Shown here: positions 16,697 to 25,145 of the stretch, one piece after another
Layout of the letters: each line of letters starts with the position of its first letter
Numbering within the stretch: the first letter of the stretch is position 1
Assembly: GCF_001544315.1 (NCBI RefSeq)
Contig: NZ_BCQG01000001.1
Span: forward strand, 85,267 to 149,266
Source of the DNA: Geobacillus jurassicus NBRC 107829
Lineage (GTDB): Bacteria; Bacillota; Bacilli; Bacillales; Anoxybacillaceae
Direction: 5' to 3'
Length of the DNA: 64,000 nucleotides
Made by a program: the position numbers and the translations under genes
Notes under the pieces: model-generated
What the model was told of the DNA's origin: nothing
What the model saw: the letters and a program-made list of their open reading frames with translations, nothing else
The model's database searches: none

Positions 16697-17835
16697 GGCG
16701 CCACCCTCTCTTTCCGTTTGCCCAGCAGCTGTTCGCCGCGGCGGATGAGCCAGTCCGTTTCCCGGCCGTACAGCATCACTTGCGCCTGGGCGTCGCGCAT
16801 CCATTTTTCGACTGGATATTCTTGCACGTACCCGTGCCCGCCGAGCATTTGCACGGCCTGATCGGTGACATAGCGCAGCGAACGATGGGCCCGGGACAAC
16901 GCGCTCCAGGCGCAGCCGTCCGCCTGTTCATCCCCTCGGTCAACCGCAGCGGCCGCTTGCCATACAAGCAGTTTCGCCCCGCGGCAGGCAAACGCCATCT
17001 CTGCGATCGTAAACGACACCCCTTGGAACTTGGCGATCTCTTGGCCGAACGCTTTTCTTCCAGCCGTATATTCGACCGCGTAATCGAGCGCCGCCTCCAT
17101 CAAGCCGACTTCCTTCGCCGCTTCGATGACTTGATTTCGCGCGCGCACGCGGTTGAGCAATGTTTCCGCTTCCGGGCCGCGGGCGACGAGTTGTTCCGGA
17201 CCGGCGTACACTTCCGCAAACCGAAGGCGCGCGATGCCGGAAGCAAGCAGCCCAAGCCTGATGTCCCCTTCTTCGATCTCCCATGCTCGCTCATCAAAGG
17301 CGAGCAATATCGGTTCCTCTTCCTCGTCCCTAGCGGCGATGACCACCCAGTCGGCTTTTGACGCCAAGCGGACTGGAGACGACACCCCGTCCACAATATA
17401 TCCGCTGCCGCGCCGGCGCACGCGAATCGCTTGCTTCAGCGGTTCCTTTTGTCCTGCTTCATCGATCCACGCGACGGTCGGCCCTCCTCCTTTCGCCATT
17501 TCCCGATACCGATGCCATACGCGGTGTTCAGAAGAGAGGCGAAAAAGGGATGATGCCTCCCCAGCCCCCGGAAGCCCTTGAACGACGCCCAAATCGCCGT
17601 AGCTGAGCCCTTGCCAAATGAGCGCTTGCGACAGAAGCGGCAGTTCCAGGCCTCCCCACGATTCCGGGAGCTCGAGCGCCGACAAGCCGAGTTCGTCCAC
17701 CCGGGCAATCAAGTCAGCTGAAACGGTCCGGCGCTTCTCGCACTCCCTCGCAGCCGGGCGAATTTTCTCGACGGCAAGGCTGCGGGCGACTTGAAAAAAC
17801 GCCTGTTCTTCTTCAGTCGGTTGAAACGAAATCAC
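16693..17835 (-). CDS. Acyl-CoA dehydrogenase-like protein without visible catalytic Glu
   Basis: A 380-residue acyl-CoA dehydrogenase-fold protein. The C-terminal part keeps the FAD-contact motif QMLGGHGYVQEYPVEKWMRDA, but the following EGT-type catalytic motif is replaced by QVMLYGRETDW. The alternative Glu position of isovaleryl-CoA type enzymes, counted back from GLMEAAL, appears to be Asn. The GTG at 17835 is the start because AAGGAGAGGGACAAG precedes it; the gene begins 20 bp after the acyl-CoA ligase stop and overlaps the next dehydrogenase by 4 bp. Such pairs resemble the unequal alpha/beta dehydrogenases of actinobacterial sterol catabolism. Activity alone is doubtful. Confidence 0.85.
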   Translation of the reverse strand: MISFQPTEEEQAFFQVARSLAVEKIRPAARECEKRRTVSADLIARVDELGLSALELPESWGGLELPLLSQALIWQGLSYGDLGVVQGLPGAGEASSLFRLSSEHRVWHRYREMAKGGGPTVAWIDEAGQKEPLKQAIRVRRRGSGYIVDGVSSPVRLASKADWVVIAARDEEEEPILLAFDERAWEIEEGDIRLGLLASGIARLRFAEVYAGPEQLVARGPEAETLLNRVRARNQVIEAAKEVGLMEAALDYAVEYTAGRKAFGQEIAKFQGVSFTIAEMAFACRGAKLLVWQAAAAVDRGDEQADGCAWSALSRAHRSLRYVTDQAVQMLGGHGYVQEYPVEKWMRDAQAQVMLYGRETDWLIRRGEQLLGKRKERVAP

Positions 17836-17855
17836 CTTGTCCCTCTCCTTTTCCT

Positions 17856-19391
17856 TTACGATTGAACAGCGGAAATAAACTCGCTGGCCCATTCACGCAG
17901 CTTCTTTTTGTCCACTTTGCCGATCATGTTTTTCGGCAAGTAGCCGACCTTTTTCAAGAAGCGCGGGCTTTTGTATTTCGCCACCCGCTTTTGGCAAAAC
18001 TCGATCAGCTCCTCTTCGGTCACTTGGGCCCCGCGCCTTACGACGACATACGCGGCGACTTCTTCTCCCATTTTCGGCGAAGGGACGCCGACGACGCCGG
18101 CTTCAAGCACATCGGGGTGAGACATGAGCAATTCCTCGATATCGCGTGGGTAAATATTGAATCCGCCGCGGATGATGACGTCTTTTTTCCGGTCGACGAT
18201 AAACACATACCCATCTTCATCGATGAGCGCCATATCGCCGGTGTACAGCCATCCGCCGCGCAACGCCTGGCGAGTCTCCTCGTCTTTTCCGTAGTAGCCT
18301 TGGAAAACGTTCGGGCCGGAAACAATCAGTTCTCCGACTTCGTTCGGCGGCAGGCGGTTGCCATTCTCATCAACGACCGCCACCTTGACGCCGGGCAGCG
18401 GCAGCCCGACCGACCCCGGCTTGATCGGCTTCGTCGGATCGGTCGCCGTCACGATCGGCGCTGCCTCAGACAATCCGTACCCTTCCAAAATCAAGCAGCC
18501 GAACTTGCGCTGAAACTGACTAGCGAGCGAAGGCGGGAGCGACGCTGAGCCGGACACGCAAGCCGCCAGACTCGATGTATCGTATCGGTCGGCATCCGGG
18601 TAATGGCATAACGCGTGGAACATCGCCGGCACCATCGCCGTATGCGTCACACGATACCGTTCGATCGTCTCCAGCACTTTTTTCGGCTCGAAATACGGCA
18701 AAAGAACGACGCGATCGCCCAATAACAGCGCGACGTTCATCATCGTAAAGCCAAACGCGTGCGAGATCGGCAGCACCCCAAGCCCGACGCGGTCATATTC
18801 GGTTGGCAGCCGCTTCGCCATCTCGGCCGCAGCTTCGGCGTTCGTGTACAAGTTGCGGTGCGTCAGCACGACCCCTTTCGGCTGGCCGGTCGTTCCCGAA
18901 GTGTAAAGCAAGGCGGCCGGATCGTGTTCGCTGATCGCCACCTGCGGCATGCTGGTTGGAGCCTGCTCCATTCGCGTCCGCAAAGAACGCGGTGAAGCGG
19001 CGTCATCCAGCGTCACGATCACCGGCGGGGACGGCAGCTCATGGGCGGCCTCTTTCACCTTTGCCCACAGCATTTCCGCCGTCAGCACGACTTTCGGTTC
19101 GCAGTCTTTGAAAATGTAGCGAAGCTCTTGCGCCTGCAGCAGCGGCAGCACCGGCACGACAACCGCCCCTGCCTTCAAGACGCCGCTGAAGGCGACGATG
19201 GCTTCCGGGCTGTTCGGCATCGTTACAACAACGCGGTCGCCCGGCTTGACCCCAAGTTCGATCAAAACATGAGCCAACTGAGAGGAACGGGCATCGCAGT
19301 CGACATTCGTATATTCCCGCCCTTCAAAGATGAGCACCGGATACGCGCCATATTGCTCCATATTGTTCTTCCAAATCGCCCGCAAGTCCAT
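17856..19391 (-). CDS. Long-chain fatty acyl-CoA ligase-like protein
   Basis: A 511-residue ANL-superfamily ligase, FadD/LcfA-like: it activates a fatty acid with ATP and CoA. Motifs: LLYTSGTTGQPKGVVLTHRN, EGYGLSEAAP, GWLYTGDMA, DRKKDVIIRGGFNIYPRDIE and the C-terminal PKNMIGKVDKK with the catalytic Lys. The ATG at 19391 (MDLRAIWKNN) follows AAAGGGGACAGGAAA; the open frame to 19535 is not expected to be translated. It lies 73 bp after an SCP2-like gene and 20 bp before the dehydrogenase pair. Here it would feed acids from the aldehyde dehydrogenase step into beta-oxidation. Confidence 0.92.
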   Translation of the reverse strand: MDLRAIWKNNMEQYGAYPVLIFEGREYTNVDCDARSSQLAHVLIELGVKPGDRVVVTMPNSPEAIVAFSGVLKAGAVVVPVLPLLQAQELRYIFKDCEPKVVLTAEMLWAKVKEAAHELPSPPVIVTLDDAASPRSLRTRMEQAPTSMPQVAISEHDPAALLYTSGTTGQPKGVVLTHRNLYTNAEAAAEMAKRLPTEYDRVGLGVLPISHAFGFTMMNVALLLGDRVVLLPYFEPKKVLETIERYRVTHTAMVPAMFHALCHYPDADRYDTSSLAACVSGSASLPPSLASQFQRKFGCLILEGYGLSEAAPIVTATDPTKPIKPGSVGLPLPGVKVAVVDENGNRLPPNEVGELIVSGPNVFQGYYGKDEETRQALRGGWLYTGDMALIDEDGYVFIVDRKKDVIIRGGFNIYPRDIEELLMSHPDVLEAGVVGVPSPKMGEEVAAYVVVRRGAQVTEEELIEFCQKRVAKYKSPRFLKKVGYLPKNMIGKVDKKKLREWASEFISAVQS

Positions 19392-19464
19392 TTTCCTGTC
19401 CCCTTTACCCAAATTCCGCCGGCCGGGGCTCCCCCGCCGGAAGTCTCGGCCGGCAGCCGTCCGT

Positions 19465-19812
19465 TCACTGTTTAGCGCTGTTATAAGCCCCCAACACTTC
19501 TTGAAGCCGCAGCGCCAACCCCATATCTCCGTCAATGCGGAGCCGCCCGCTCATAAACGCTTCCGTTCCGTTGAGCTCGCCGTCCACCATTTTTTTAAAA
19601 TCTTCGCTGTCCATGCTGAGCGTGCAATCCGGCGCCTCTTGCTCCCCCTCGATGACAAAGCCGGCATCAGGGCGAAGAACGACTTGGTACACCCCTGCAT
19701 CAGCGCCGCTTAAATTGAACTGGTACACGGCAACAATCCCTTCAGCTCTGGAAATGTCTTCTTTCAATTGTTGATCGATCAGCGCAAACACTTCTTTGAC
19801 ACTAGGCATCAT
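19465..19812 (-). CDS. SCP2 sterol-carrier domain protein
   Basis: A 115-residue single-domain SCP2 protein. The pattern of a Gly-rich sheet (YQFNLSGADAGVYQVVL), DCTLSMDSEDFKKMVDGELN and FMSGRLRIDGDMGLALRLQ is typical of the SCP2 lipid-transfer fold. Two adjacent ATGs (19812, 19809) follow AGGAGGTACA. As first gene of the ligase/dehydrogenase transcript it may present acyl chains or acyl-CoA to those enzymes. It is a different branch from the other two SCP2-like proteins in the block. Confidence 0.88.
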   Translation of the reverse strand: MMPSVKEVFALIDQQLKEDISRAEGIVAVYQFNLSGADAGVYQVVLRPDAGFVIEGEQEAPDCTLSMDSEDFKKMVDGELNGTEAFMSGRLRIDGDMGLALRLQEVLGAYNSAKQ

Positions 19813-19951
19813 TGTACCTCCTGACTATTTAGAATGATCAGAATTTTTGTTGTGCACTTTTACTATAAAACGCTTTCAAACAATCATCCATCCCGACCTT
19901 TTTCGGAATTTTTCCTCATCGTTATGGCTGTGCCCCCGACGTTTCTCCCTC

Positions 19952-20470
19952 CTAACGCCGCAACGCACGAAGCAAATCTTTCTCCCCGATCAGCTCCAAA
20001 TACCGCCAATAAAGAGGGAAAGCAGGCACGATGCGCGGCACAAGCTGCAGCGCCTTCATTTTCGAACCTTTCGCCTTCATTTTCCCTGTCAGAAGGGCGA
20101 ACGGAAGCTGAATGTTTCCCCCCCAAAATTGGTGGGCAACATCGCCGCTCGTTTCAATGCGAACATCGGGGCGCGTGATTTCTTTGCCGAGAAGGACTGT
20201 GTATTTCTCTGTCTCCTTCGCCTGTTTCGCGTCAATGCTGATGATCGCTTCCGGATGGGTAATGGCAAACACAACGGCGATGCGGGAGCGGCTGATATCG
20301 GTTCCAATCCGGTTGATTTGCGCCAATTCATCTCCGTGTTCTTGATAGGACGGATGGCTCCCCCACCATGAGCGCAGCTCCTCCCATGTCCGTTCGCGCG
20401 CCGGAATCATCATAAATTCGCCGATGACGCGGTACAAATGATCCGCATCGCGGAAAACCGGCACAGTCAT
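19952..20470 (-). CDS. SCP2-like protein, paralogue of the one at 8443
   Basis: A 172-residue SCP2-type protein. It shares start, middle and C-terminal blocks with the protein at 8443-8871 (see there) but carries about 25 extra residues after the first helix (RTWEELRSWWGSHPSYQEH). The ATG at 20470 follows AAAAAGGGGGG. No other enzyme domain is present, so a lipid-binding accessory role is the best guess. It is the most upstream gene of the accessory block, 140 bp from the next SCP2-like gene. Its own promoter was not identified. Confidence 0.75.
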   Translation of the reverse strand: MTVPVFRDADHLYRVIGEFMMIPARERTWEELRSWWGSHPSYQEHGDELAQINRIGTDISRSRIAVVFAITHPEAIISIDAKQAKETEKYTVLLGKEITRPDVRIETSGDVAHQFWGGNIQLPFALLTGKMKAKGSKMKALQLVPRIVPAFPLYWRYLELIGEKDLLRALRR

Positions 20471-20620
20471 CCCCCCTTTTTCTTCCGTTCTCTCTCCTTA
20501 CCATAAAGGAAAGCACCTCTACTCACAATTCCGAGTTTTGACGGGGAGAGGGACGCAATGTTCGCCCTGCCATCCTAGCCGCCTTTCCTTTTCTCATCGC
20601 TTTCTGTCCGGCTTGCCAAA

Positions 20621-20675
20621 GAAAAAAGGCTGTTCGCAAAAGATCGTGTTTTGATCTTTTGGAACAGCCCTTTGC
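20621..20675 (-). terminator. Terminator of ackA
   Basis: A long hairpin of about 20 bp (AAGGCTGTTC-GCAAAAGATC paired with its complement, mismatch-free or nearly so) ends in TTTTTTC on the minus strand, 9 nt after the ackA stop. Confidence 0.85.
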
Positions 20676-20683
20676 TCGCTGCT

Positions 20684-21898
20684 TCATGAAGCTCTTTGGC
20701 TTGTCGTTTCCAAATTCGCCAGCCGCATGACATCGCGGGCGATCATCAACTCTTCATTGGTCGGGATGACGAGCACTTTGACCGGCGAGTGCGGATAGCT
20801 GATGAACGCTTCTTTGCCGCGCACTTTGTTGAGCGCCGGATCCCAGTACACCCCCATGAACTCGAGGCCGCGCAGCACTTTGGCGCGCACGACTTCGCTG
20901 TTTTCGCCGATGCCGGCGGTGAAGATGATGGCATCGACCCCGCACATGCGCGCCGCGTATGAGCCGATGTATTTATGAATGCGATTCGCAAACACTTCAA
21001 GCGCGAGTTCCGCGCGCTCATTTCCTTCGGCTGCCGCCTTTTCCAAGTCGCGCAAATCGCTCGAGATGCCCGACAGGCCGAGCATGCCGCTCTTTTTGTT
21101 CAGCACCTCAATCACTTCATCAGCGGTCATTCCCGTTTTTTCCATAATGTACGGGATGAGCGCCGGGTCGATGTTGCCGGAGCGCGTCCCCATCGCCACG
21201 CCGGCTAATGGCGTAAAGCCCATGGACGTGTCGATCGACTTGCCGCCCTCGACCGCCGCAATGCTCGCCCCGTTGCCTAAATGGCACGAGATGAGGCGCA
21301 GCTGTTCGATCGGCCGGCCGAGAAGCTCCGCCGCCCGCTGGGTGACGTATTTGTGCGACGTGCCGTGGAAGCCGTACTTGCGGATGCCGAACTTCGTGTA
21401 ATACTCATACGGCAAGCTGTATAAAAACGACTGTTCCGGCATCGTTTGGTGGAACGCCGTGTCAAACACCGCCACCGCCGGCACGTCCGGCAGCACTTCC
21501 TGAAACGCCCGGATGCCGACGAGGTTGGCTGGGTTATGGAGCGGGGCGAGCTCGGACACTTCTTCAATTTGCTTGATGACGTCCTCGGTGATGAGCACCG
21601 AATCGCTGAACTTCTCCCCGCCGTGAACGACGCGGTGGCCAATGCCGTCAATTTCGTCAAACGAACGGATAACGCCGTAGCGAATGAGCTTATCAAGCAG
21701 CATTTTGACGGCGGCGGCATGATCCGGAATGGCCGTCACTTCTTGATGTTTTTCGCCGTTCACGACGATGGTGAAGATCGCATCGTCAAAGCCGATCCGT
21801 TCGACGACCCCTTTGGTCAACACCGTTTCCGCCGGCATCTCAAACAACTGAAATTTCAATGAGGAACTTCCCGCATTAATGGCTAACACTTTCGCCAT
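20684..21898 (-). CDS. ackA: Acetate kinase
   Basis: A 404-residue acetate kinase making acetate and ATP from acetyl phosphate in overflow metabolism. It starts with the conserved [18 protein letters not shown]; other motifs are VVHGGEKF, the catalytic FHQTMPEQ region, [20 protein letters not shown] and FTAGIGENS. The ATG at 21898 follows AAGGAGCTG; upstream codons to 22033 are not part of it. A promoter and a CcpA box lie upstream (see those entries), matching glucose-activated expression in B. subtilis. ytxK lies upstream on the same strand but behind its own terminator. Confidence 0.97.
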   Translation of the reverse strand: MAKVLAINAGSSSLKFQLFEMPAETVLTKGVVERIGFDDAIFTIVVNGEKHQEVTAIPDHAAAVKMLLDKLIRYGVIRSFDEIDGIGHRVVHGGEKFSDSVLITEDVIKQIEEVSELAPLHNPANLVGIRAFQEVLPDVPAVAVFDTAFHQTMPEQSFLYSLPYEYYTKFGIRKYGFHGTSHKYVTQRAAELLGRPIEQLRLISCHLGNGASIAAVEGGKSIDTSMGFTPLAGVAMGTRSGNIDPALIPYIMEKTGMTADEVIEVLNKKSGMLGLSGISSDLRDLEKAAAEGNERAELALEVFANRIHKYIGSYAARMCGVDAIIFTAGIGENSEVVRAKVLRGLEFMGVYWDPALNKVRGKEAFISYPHSPVKVLVIPTNEELMIARDVMRLANLETTSQRAS

Positions 21899-21985
21899 CG
21901 AAAACACAGCTCCTTTTTTTGCCAAAATCCGATCGCGCTTACCGTTAGTGTGCGCGATTGGGCGCCGTTTCACTATGCCTTTTTC

Positions 21986-22014
21986 ATTGTATTCCTCCCG
22001 TTTCTGCGTTTCAA
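21986..22014 (-). promoter_or_regulatory. ackA promoter
   Basis: On the minus strand TTGAAA (22009-22014) and TACAAT (21986-21991) are 17 bp apart, about 90 bp before the ackA start. Confidence 0.75.
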
Positions 22015-22028
22015 GCGCGGCCTTGTTT

Positions 22029-22042
22029 CGCAACCGGTTGCA
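22029..22042 (-). promoter_or_regulatory. cre (CcpA) site upstream of ackA
   Basis: TGCAACCGGTTGCG matches the cre consensus TGNAANCGNTTNCA except for the last base, around a perfect 12-bp palindrome. Its centre lies about 56 bp upstream of the start expected from the -10 box, the distance I recall for CcpA activation of B. subtilis ackA. Confidence 0.75.
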
Positions 22043-22059
22043 AAAAAAAGTTTTTATGT

Positions 22060-22098
22060 TGCGAAAAATACAAACGGCCTCCGAAAAGCGAAGGCCGT
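22060..22098 (-). terminator. Terminator of ytxK
   Basis: A 7-bp stem ACGGCCT/AGGCCGT with an 11-nt loop overlaps the ytxK stop codon and is followed on the minus strand by a T-rich run. Confidence 0.6.
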
Positions 22099-23087
22099 CA
22101 ACTTTCTTTTTCCGCGGCGATCCATGCGTCGATTTTCGCCATCATCGCCTGCATCGCCGACTTGTTTGAAAAACGAGGAAGCTCAACAAGCAGCACGTGT
22201 TTTGGCTTTTTGACATTCGGTCCTTTCTTTTGCAAAATAAACACGCTTTTTGCCGCCTGTTCGTTTTTAAACATCGACAGCGGCAGCTGCAAGACTCCTT
22301 GGACGATGGCCGCCTCCTTTAAAAATTCGTTCAGCTGCCCTGCCTGCGGGCTCGAGAACAGCGTATTCGGGATGAGGAAAAACAAGTAGCCGCCCTCTTT
22401 TGTATAGCGCAAGCTTTGCTCGATGAACAAATGGTGGGCATACGACCGCCCTTCCTTCGCTTTTAAGGCGAAGCGGGCGGCATTGTCCTCATCCGGGTAA
22501 TAGCCGACCGGCAAATCGCAGACGACGACATCAACCAGCTCGACAAACAGCGGCCTTAGGCTGTCTTGGTTAAACAGCTGCACCGGATGCTTTTGCAAGT
22601 TCGCGTTGACATAGGCCAATTTGACGAGCAGGTCGTCGACATCGACGCCGTAGCTAGCCGCCTGTTTTCCACGAAGGCCATTTAACACCGCCGTCAATAA
22701 ATTCGCCGTGCCGACGGCCGGGTCGAGGATCGTCAGCGCCAAATGCGAGCGCGTAAACTCGCGGACTAAATAGGCCAAAAACAAACTGACCGCATCCGGG
22801 GTCATTTGATGATGCGGCTGGACGTGTTTGCGCATCCCTTTTAACACCGCAAGCTGAAACGCCTTGCGGATCTCTTCGTTTTGAAACCGTTCAAGCATCA
22901 GTTCGCGATACTGCTTTTTCAGCCGTTTCGCGTTCAATTCACTCACTTCGCTTTGCAGCACGTCGCCGTGGAACAAATTTTCCCCCGTCTCCGCGACGGC
23001 CTCCAAATACGTGCATTGCAATTCTTCTTGCAAAATCTGGGCCGTTTCATCCAAAACCGTAAACATTCGTTCGACCGGCGTCATCAT
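22098..23087 (-). CDS. ytxK: Class I SAM-dependent methyltransferase-like protein YtxK
   Basis: A 329-residue protein, the same length as B. subtilis YtxK. It contains a HsdM-type N6-adenine methyltransferase fold: the SAM site [20 protein letters not shown] and the catalytic motif DLPVGYYP in place of the usual NPPY/F. The ATG at 23087 follows AAAGGAGGGAAGCCCTGAC; the neighbouring ATG at 23084 is also possible. The target is unknown; no restriction partner is near. It is upstream of ackA in a conserved Bacillus order. Confidence 0.88.
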   Translation of the reverse strand: MMTPVERMFTVLDETAQILQEELQCTYLEAVAETGENLFHGDVLQSEVSELNAKRLKKQYRELMLERFQNEEIRKAFQLAVLKGMRKHVQPHHQMTPDAVSLFLAYLVREFTRSHLALTILDPAVGTANLLTAVLNGLRGKQAASYGVDVDDLLVKLAYVNANLQKHPVQLFNQDSLRPLFVELVDVVVCDLPVGYYPDEDNAARFALKAKEGRSYAHHLFIEQSLRYTKEGGYLFFLIPNTLFSSPQAGQLNEFLKEAAIVQGVLQLPLSMFKNEQAAKSVFILQKKGPNVKKPKHVLLVELPRFSNKSAMQAMMAKIDAWIAAEKES

Positions 23088-23177
23088 GTCAGGGCTTCCC
23101 TCCTTTCTAGCCGCTCCCCTGCTCCTTATTGTACGCCCGCCTGACTTCACAGGCAAGAAAGGGCGGCGGAAACGAAA

Positions 23178-23198
23178 CGACCCCGAACGAGTCGGGGC
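23178..23198 (-). terminator. Hairpin downstream of tpx
   Basis: CCCCGA / TCGGGG stem with a 5-nt loop, 52 bp after the tpx stop. The T tail on the minus strand is short (GTTTCGTTTCC). Confidence 0.5.
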
Positions 23199-23249
23199 CG
23201 CTGTGATCAAAGCGTGCAACCTATGCAGACGGATGTCCGCCGCTCATCG

Positions 23250-23750
23250 TTATTTCGCCGCTTTCGCCGCTTCAATCGCCGCTTCGTAGTTCGGATGGTT
23301 CGTCACTTCCGGCACGTATTCGACGTACGTCACCGTGTCATTGCTGTCGATGACAAACACAGCGCGGGCGAGCAGGCGCAGTTCTTTGATCAAGACGCCG
23401 TACGCTTGTCCGAACGAGACGTCGCGGTGGTCAGACAACACTTGCACGTTCTCGATGCCGGCGGCGCCGCACCACCGTTTTTGCGCGAACGGCAAGTCGA
23501 CGCTGATCGTCAGCACCTTGACGTTGTCGAGCTTCGCCGCTTCTTCGTTGAACCGGCGCGTTTGCGCGTCGCAAACCCCGGTGTCAAGCGACGGAACGAC
23601 GCTGATCAGGCGGACGTGCCCTTTCGTATCCGCGAGCGTCACTTCCTGCAAGTTTTGATCAAGCACGGTGAAATCCGGCGCTTTGTCGCCGACTTTCACT
23701 TCCTTGCCGACGAGCGTGACCGGGTTTCCTTTAAACGTCACATTAGCCAT
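23250..23750 (-). CDS. tpx: Thiol peroxidase
   Basis: A 166-residue atypical 2-Cys peroxiredoxin that reduces hydroperoxides. The peroxidatic Cys is in [19 protein letters not shown] and the resolving Cys in [15 protein letters not shown]. The ATG at 23750 follows GGGGGAGAGAACCC. It is located between ytxK and ytfJ as in B. subtilis. Confidence 0.96.
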   Translation of the reverse strand: MANVTFKGNPVTLVGKEVKVGDKAPDFTVLDQNLQEVTLADTKGHVRLISVVPSLDTGVCDAQTRRFNEEAAKLDNVKVLTISVDLPFAQKRWCGAAGIENVQVLSDHRDVSFGQAYGVLIKELRLLARAVFVIDSNDTVTYVEYVPEVTNHPNYEAAIEAAKAAK

Positions 23751-23873
23751 GGGTTCTCTCCCCCTTCGGAAAAAATATGTACTATTTCCATAGTAAAATG
23801 GGGAAGGAAATTTTTCAACGATTTTGTCCGTTCGCGCCAGCTGACAGAAAAACGCCGGACGCAAACGGTCCGG

Positions 23874-24335
23874 CTAAATATCAAAGTCGTTCGTTGTTTC
23901 GGATGCCGCGCCGTCTTTCTTATTTTTCTTCAGCATTGCCTGAATCTTCTCGAACGCTTGCGGAGCGACATCGAGAATTTTTTCATACAAGTGCGTGCTT
24001 TCGTCCAAATGGAGCAGCTTCACCCCGGACGAGTTGACGACGAGAAACGCAATCGGCGTAATCGAGACGCCGCCGCCGCTGCCGCCGCCAAACGGATGCC
24101 CATGGCCTTGAGCCTGCCCGTTCCCGCCGGGTTGCGCTCCTTGGCCGTTTTGTTGGCCGTCCAGCATAAACTCGCTGCCGCCCGCGGCAAACCCGAACCC
24201 GACTTTCGAGACGGTCAAAATGACGCTGCCGTCAGGCGTCTCCACCGGGTCGCCGATAATCGTATTGACGTCGATCATTTGTTTTAAGTTTTCCATCGCT
24301 GTCGTCATCAACCCTTGGATCGGATGGTTCGTCAT
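23874..24335 (-). CDS. ytfJ: GerW-family sporulation protein YtfJ
   Basis: A 153-residue YtfJ/GerW family protein; the B. subtilis homologue is made in the forespore and affects germination. The family start (HPIQGLMTTAMENLKQMIDV), the TIIGDPVETPDGSVILTVSKV strand block and the Gly-rich GGGSGGGVSITPIAF segment are present. The ATG at 24335 is chosen because AGGAGG lies 7 nt upstream; the ATG at 24341 is too close to it. It follows ytfI by 11 bp, so both are one unit. Confidence 0.92.
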   Translation of the reverse strand: MTNHPIQGLMTTAMENLKQMIDVNTIIGDPVETPDGSVILTVSKVGFGFAAGGSEFMLDGQQNGQGAQPGGNGQAQGHGHPFGGGSGGGVSITPIAFLVVNSSGVKLLHLDESTHLYEKILDVAPQAFEKIQAMLKKNKKDGAASETTNDFDI

Positions 24336-24346
24336 GCTCATTCCTC

Positions 24347-25036
24347 CTAGTAGCCTTCATTTGCCTGCTTGGCAGCCAACGGTTTTCGCTTTGGCAACCG
24401 CCGTCCGCGCCAATGTTTGATCACCCGCAATCCTGCTACCATAGCATGCCCGATTCGAAACTGAATCATACATAAAAACGCCGTTTCCGAAGCGGCCCGA
24501 TCGTAGGCCGGAACGATGGCGACAACGGGCGTTGTTTTCATGTTCATATAGCGGCTCGCGGCTCCGATGATCATGTATTTCAACGACCAACCAAGCCCTG
24601 CGAGCAAGCCGGTCGATGCTGCGTCGCCAGTGCCAATCGTCGTCTTCCATTCCCATTGCATAATCGTCACGTGACGGTAAAATTGTTTCATAATTTCATG
24701 CAAGTCGACGACTTGCTCGAGAAACCGCTTCAGCTCTCGAAACAGGTCGGCGATTTTTTTTACGGTCAATTTCCCTTTCTTTTCCTCTTTCCCGCGCGTT
24801 CCCTCCACTCCTTTTTTCTGGAGAAACGCCACTCCCGGCGCATCTGAATCCATGTCCAGCTTGATGAGCGGAATGCGGACGGTGTAGCGGAGGAGGCCAA
24901 ACAGCGTGCGCACCACGATTTTGCATTCATCGTCGTCTTTCATATGGCGAAACACGACCGTCACCGATACTTTCATCCAGGCGACGAGAAGAAGCAAAAG
25001 AACAACCGTTGCGATGACCGCGATGACTGCTTTCAA
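24347..25036 (-). CDS. ytfI: DUF2953 membrane protein YtfI
   Basis: A 229-residue protein with one N-terminal membrane segment (residues 3-22) and a soluble DUF2953 domain, as in B. subtilis YtfI. The start is TTG at 25036 after AGGGAGGGCGGACA. Upstream of and close to ytfJ, so a sporulation role is likely but not shown by the sequence. Confidence 0.85.
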   Translation of the reverse strand: MKAVIAVIATVVLLLLLVAWMKVSVTVVFRHMKDDDECKIVVRTLFGLLRYTVRIPLIKLDMDSDAPGVAFLQKKGVEGTRGKEEKKGKLTVKKIADLFRELKRFLEQVVDLHEIMKQFYRHVTIMQWEWKTTIGTGDAASTGLLAGLGWSLKYMIIGAASRYMNMKTTPVVAIVPAYDRAASETAFLCMIQFRIGHAMVAGLRVIKHWRGRRLPKRKPLAAKQANEGY

Positions 25037-25145
25037 TGTCCGCCCTCCCTTTCACCATACATTGTCGCCATCTGGAAAAAAAATAAACCTGCCGTTTCGG
25101 CAGGCGGACATCGGTTAGCGGTCCGTTCTTGATGCGGGCGGACGA

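Noticed and set aside
19813..19951. Promoter for the SCP2/ligase/dehydrogenase transcript
   Set aside because: TTGAAA and TATAGT boxes occur near 19860-19885 but with wrong spacing; no pair good enough to report.
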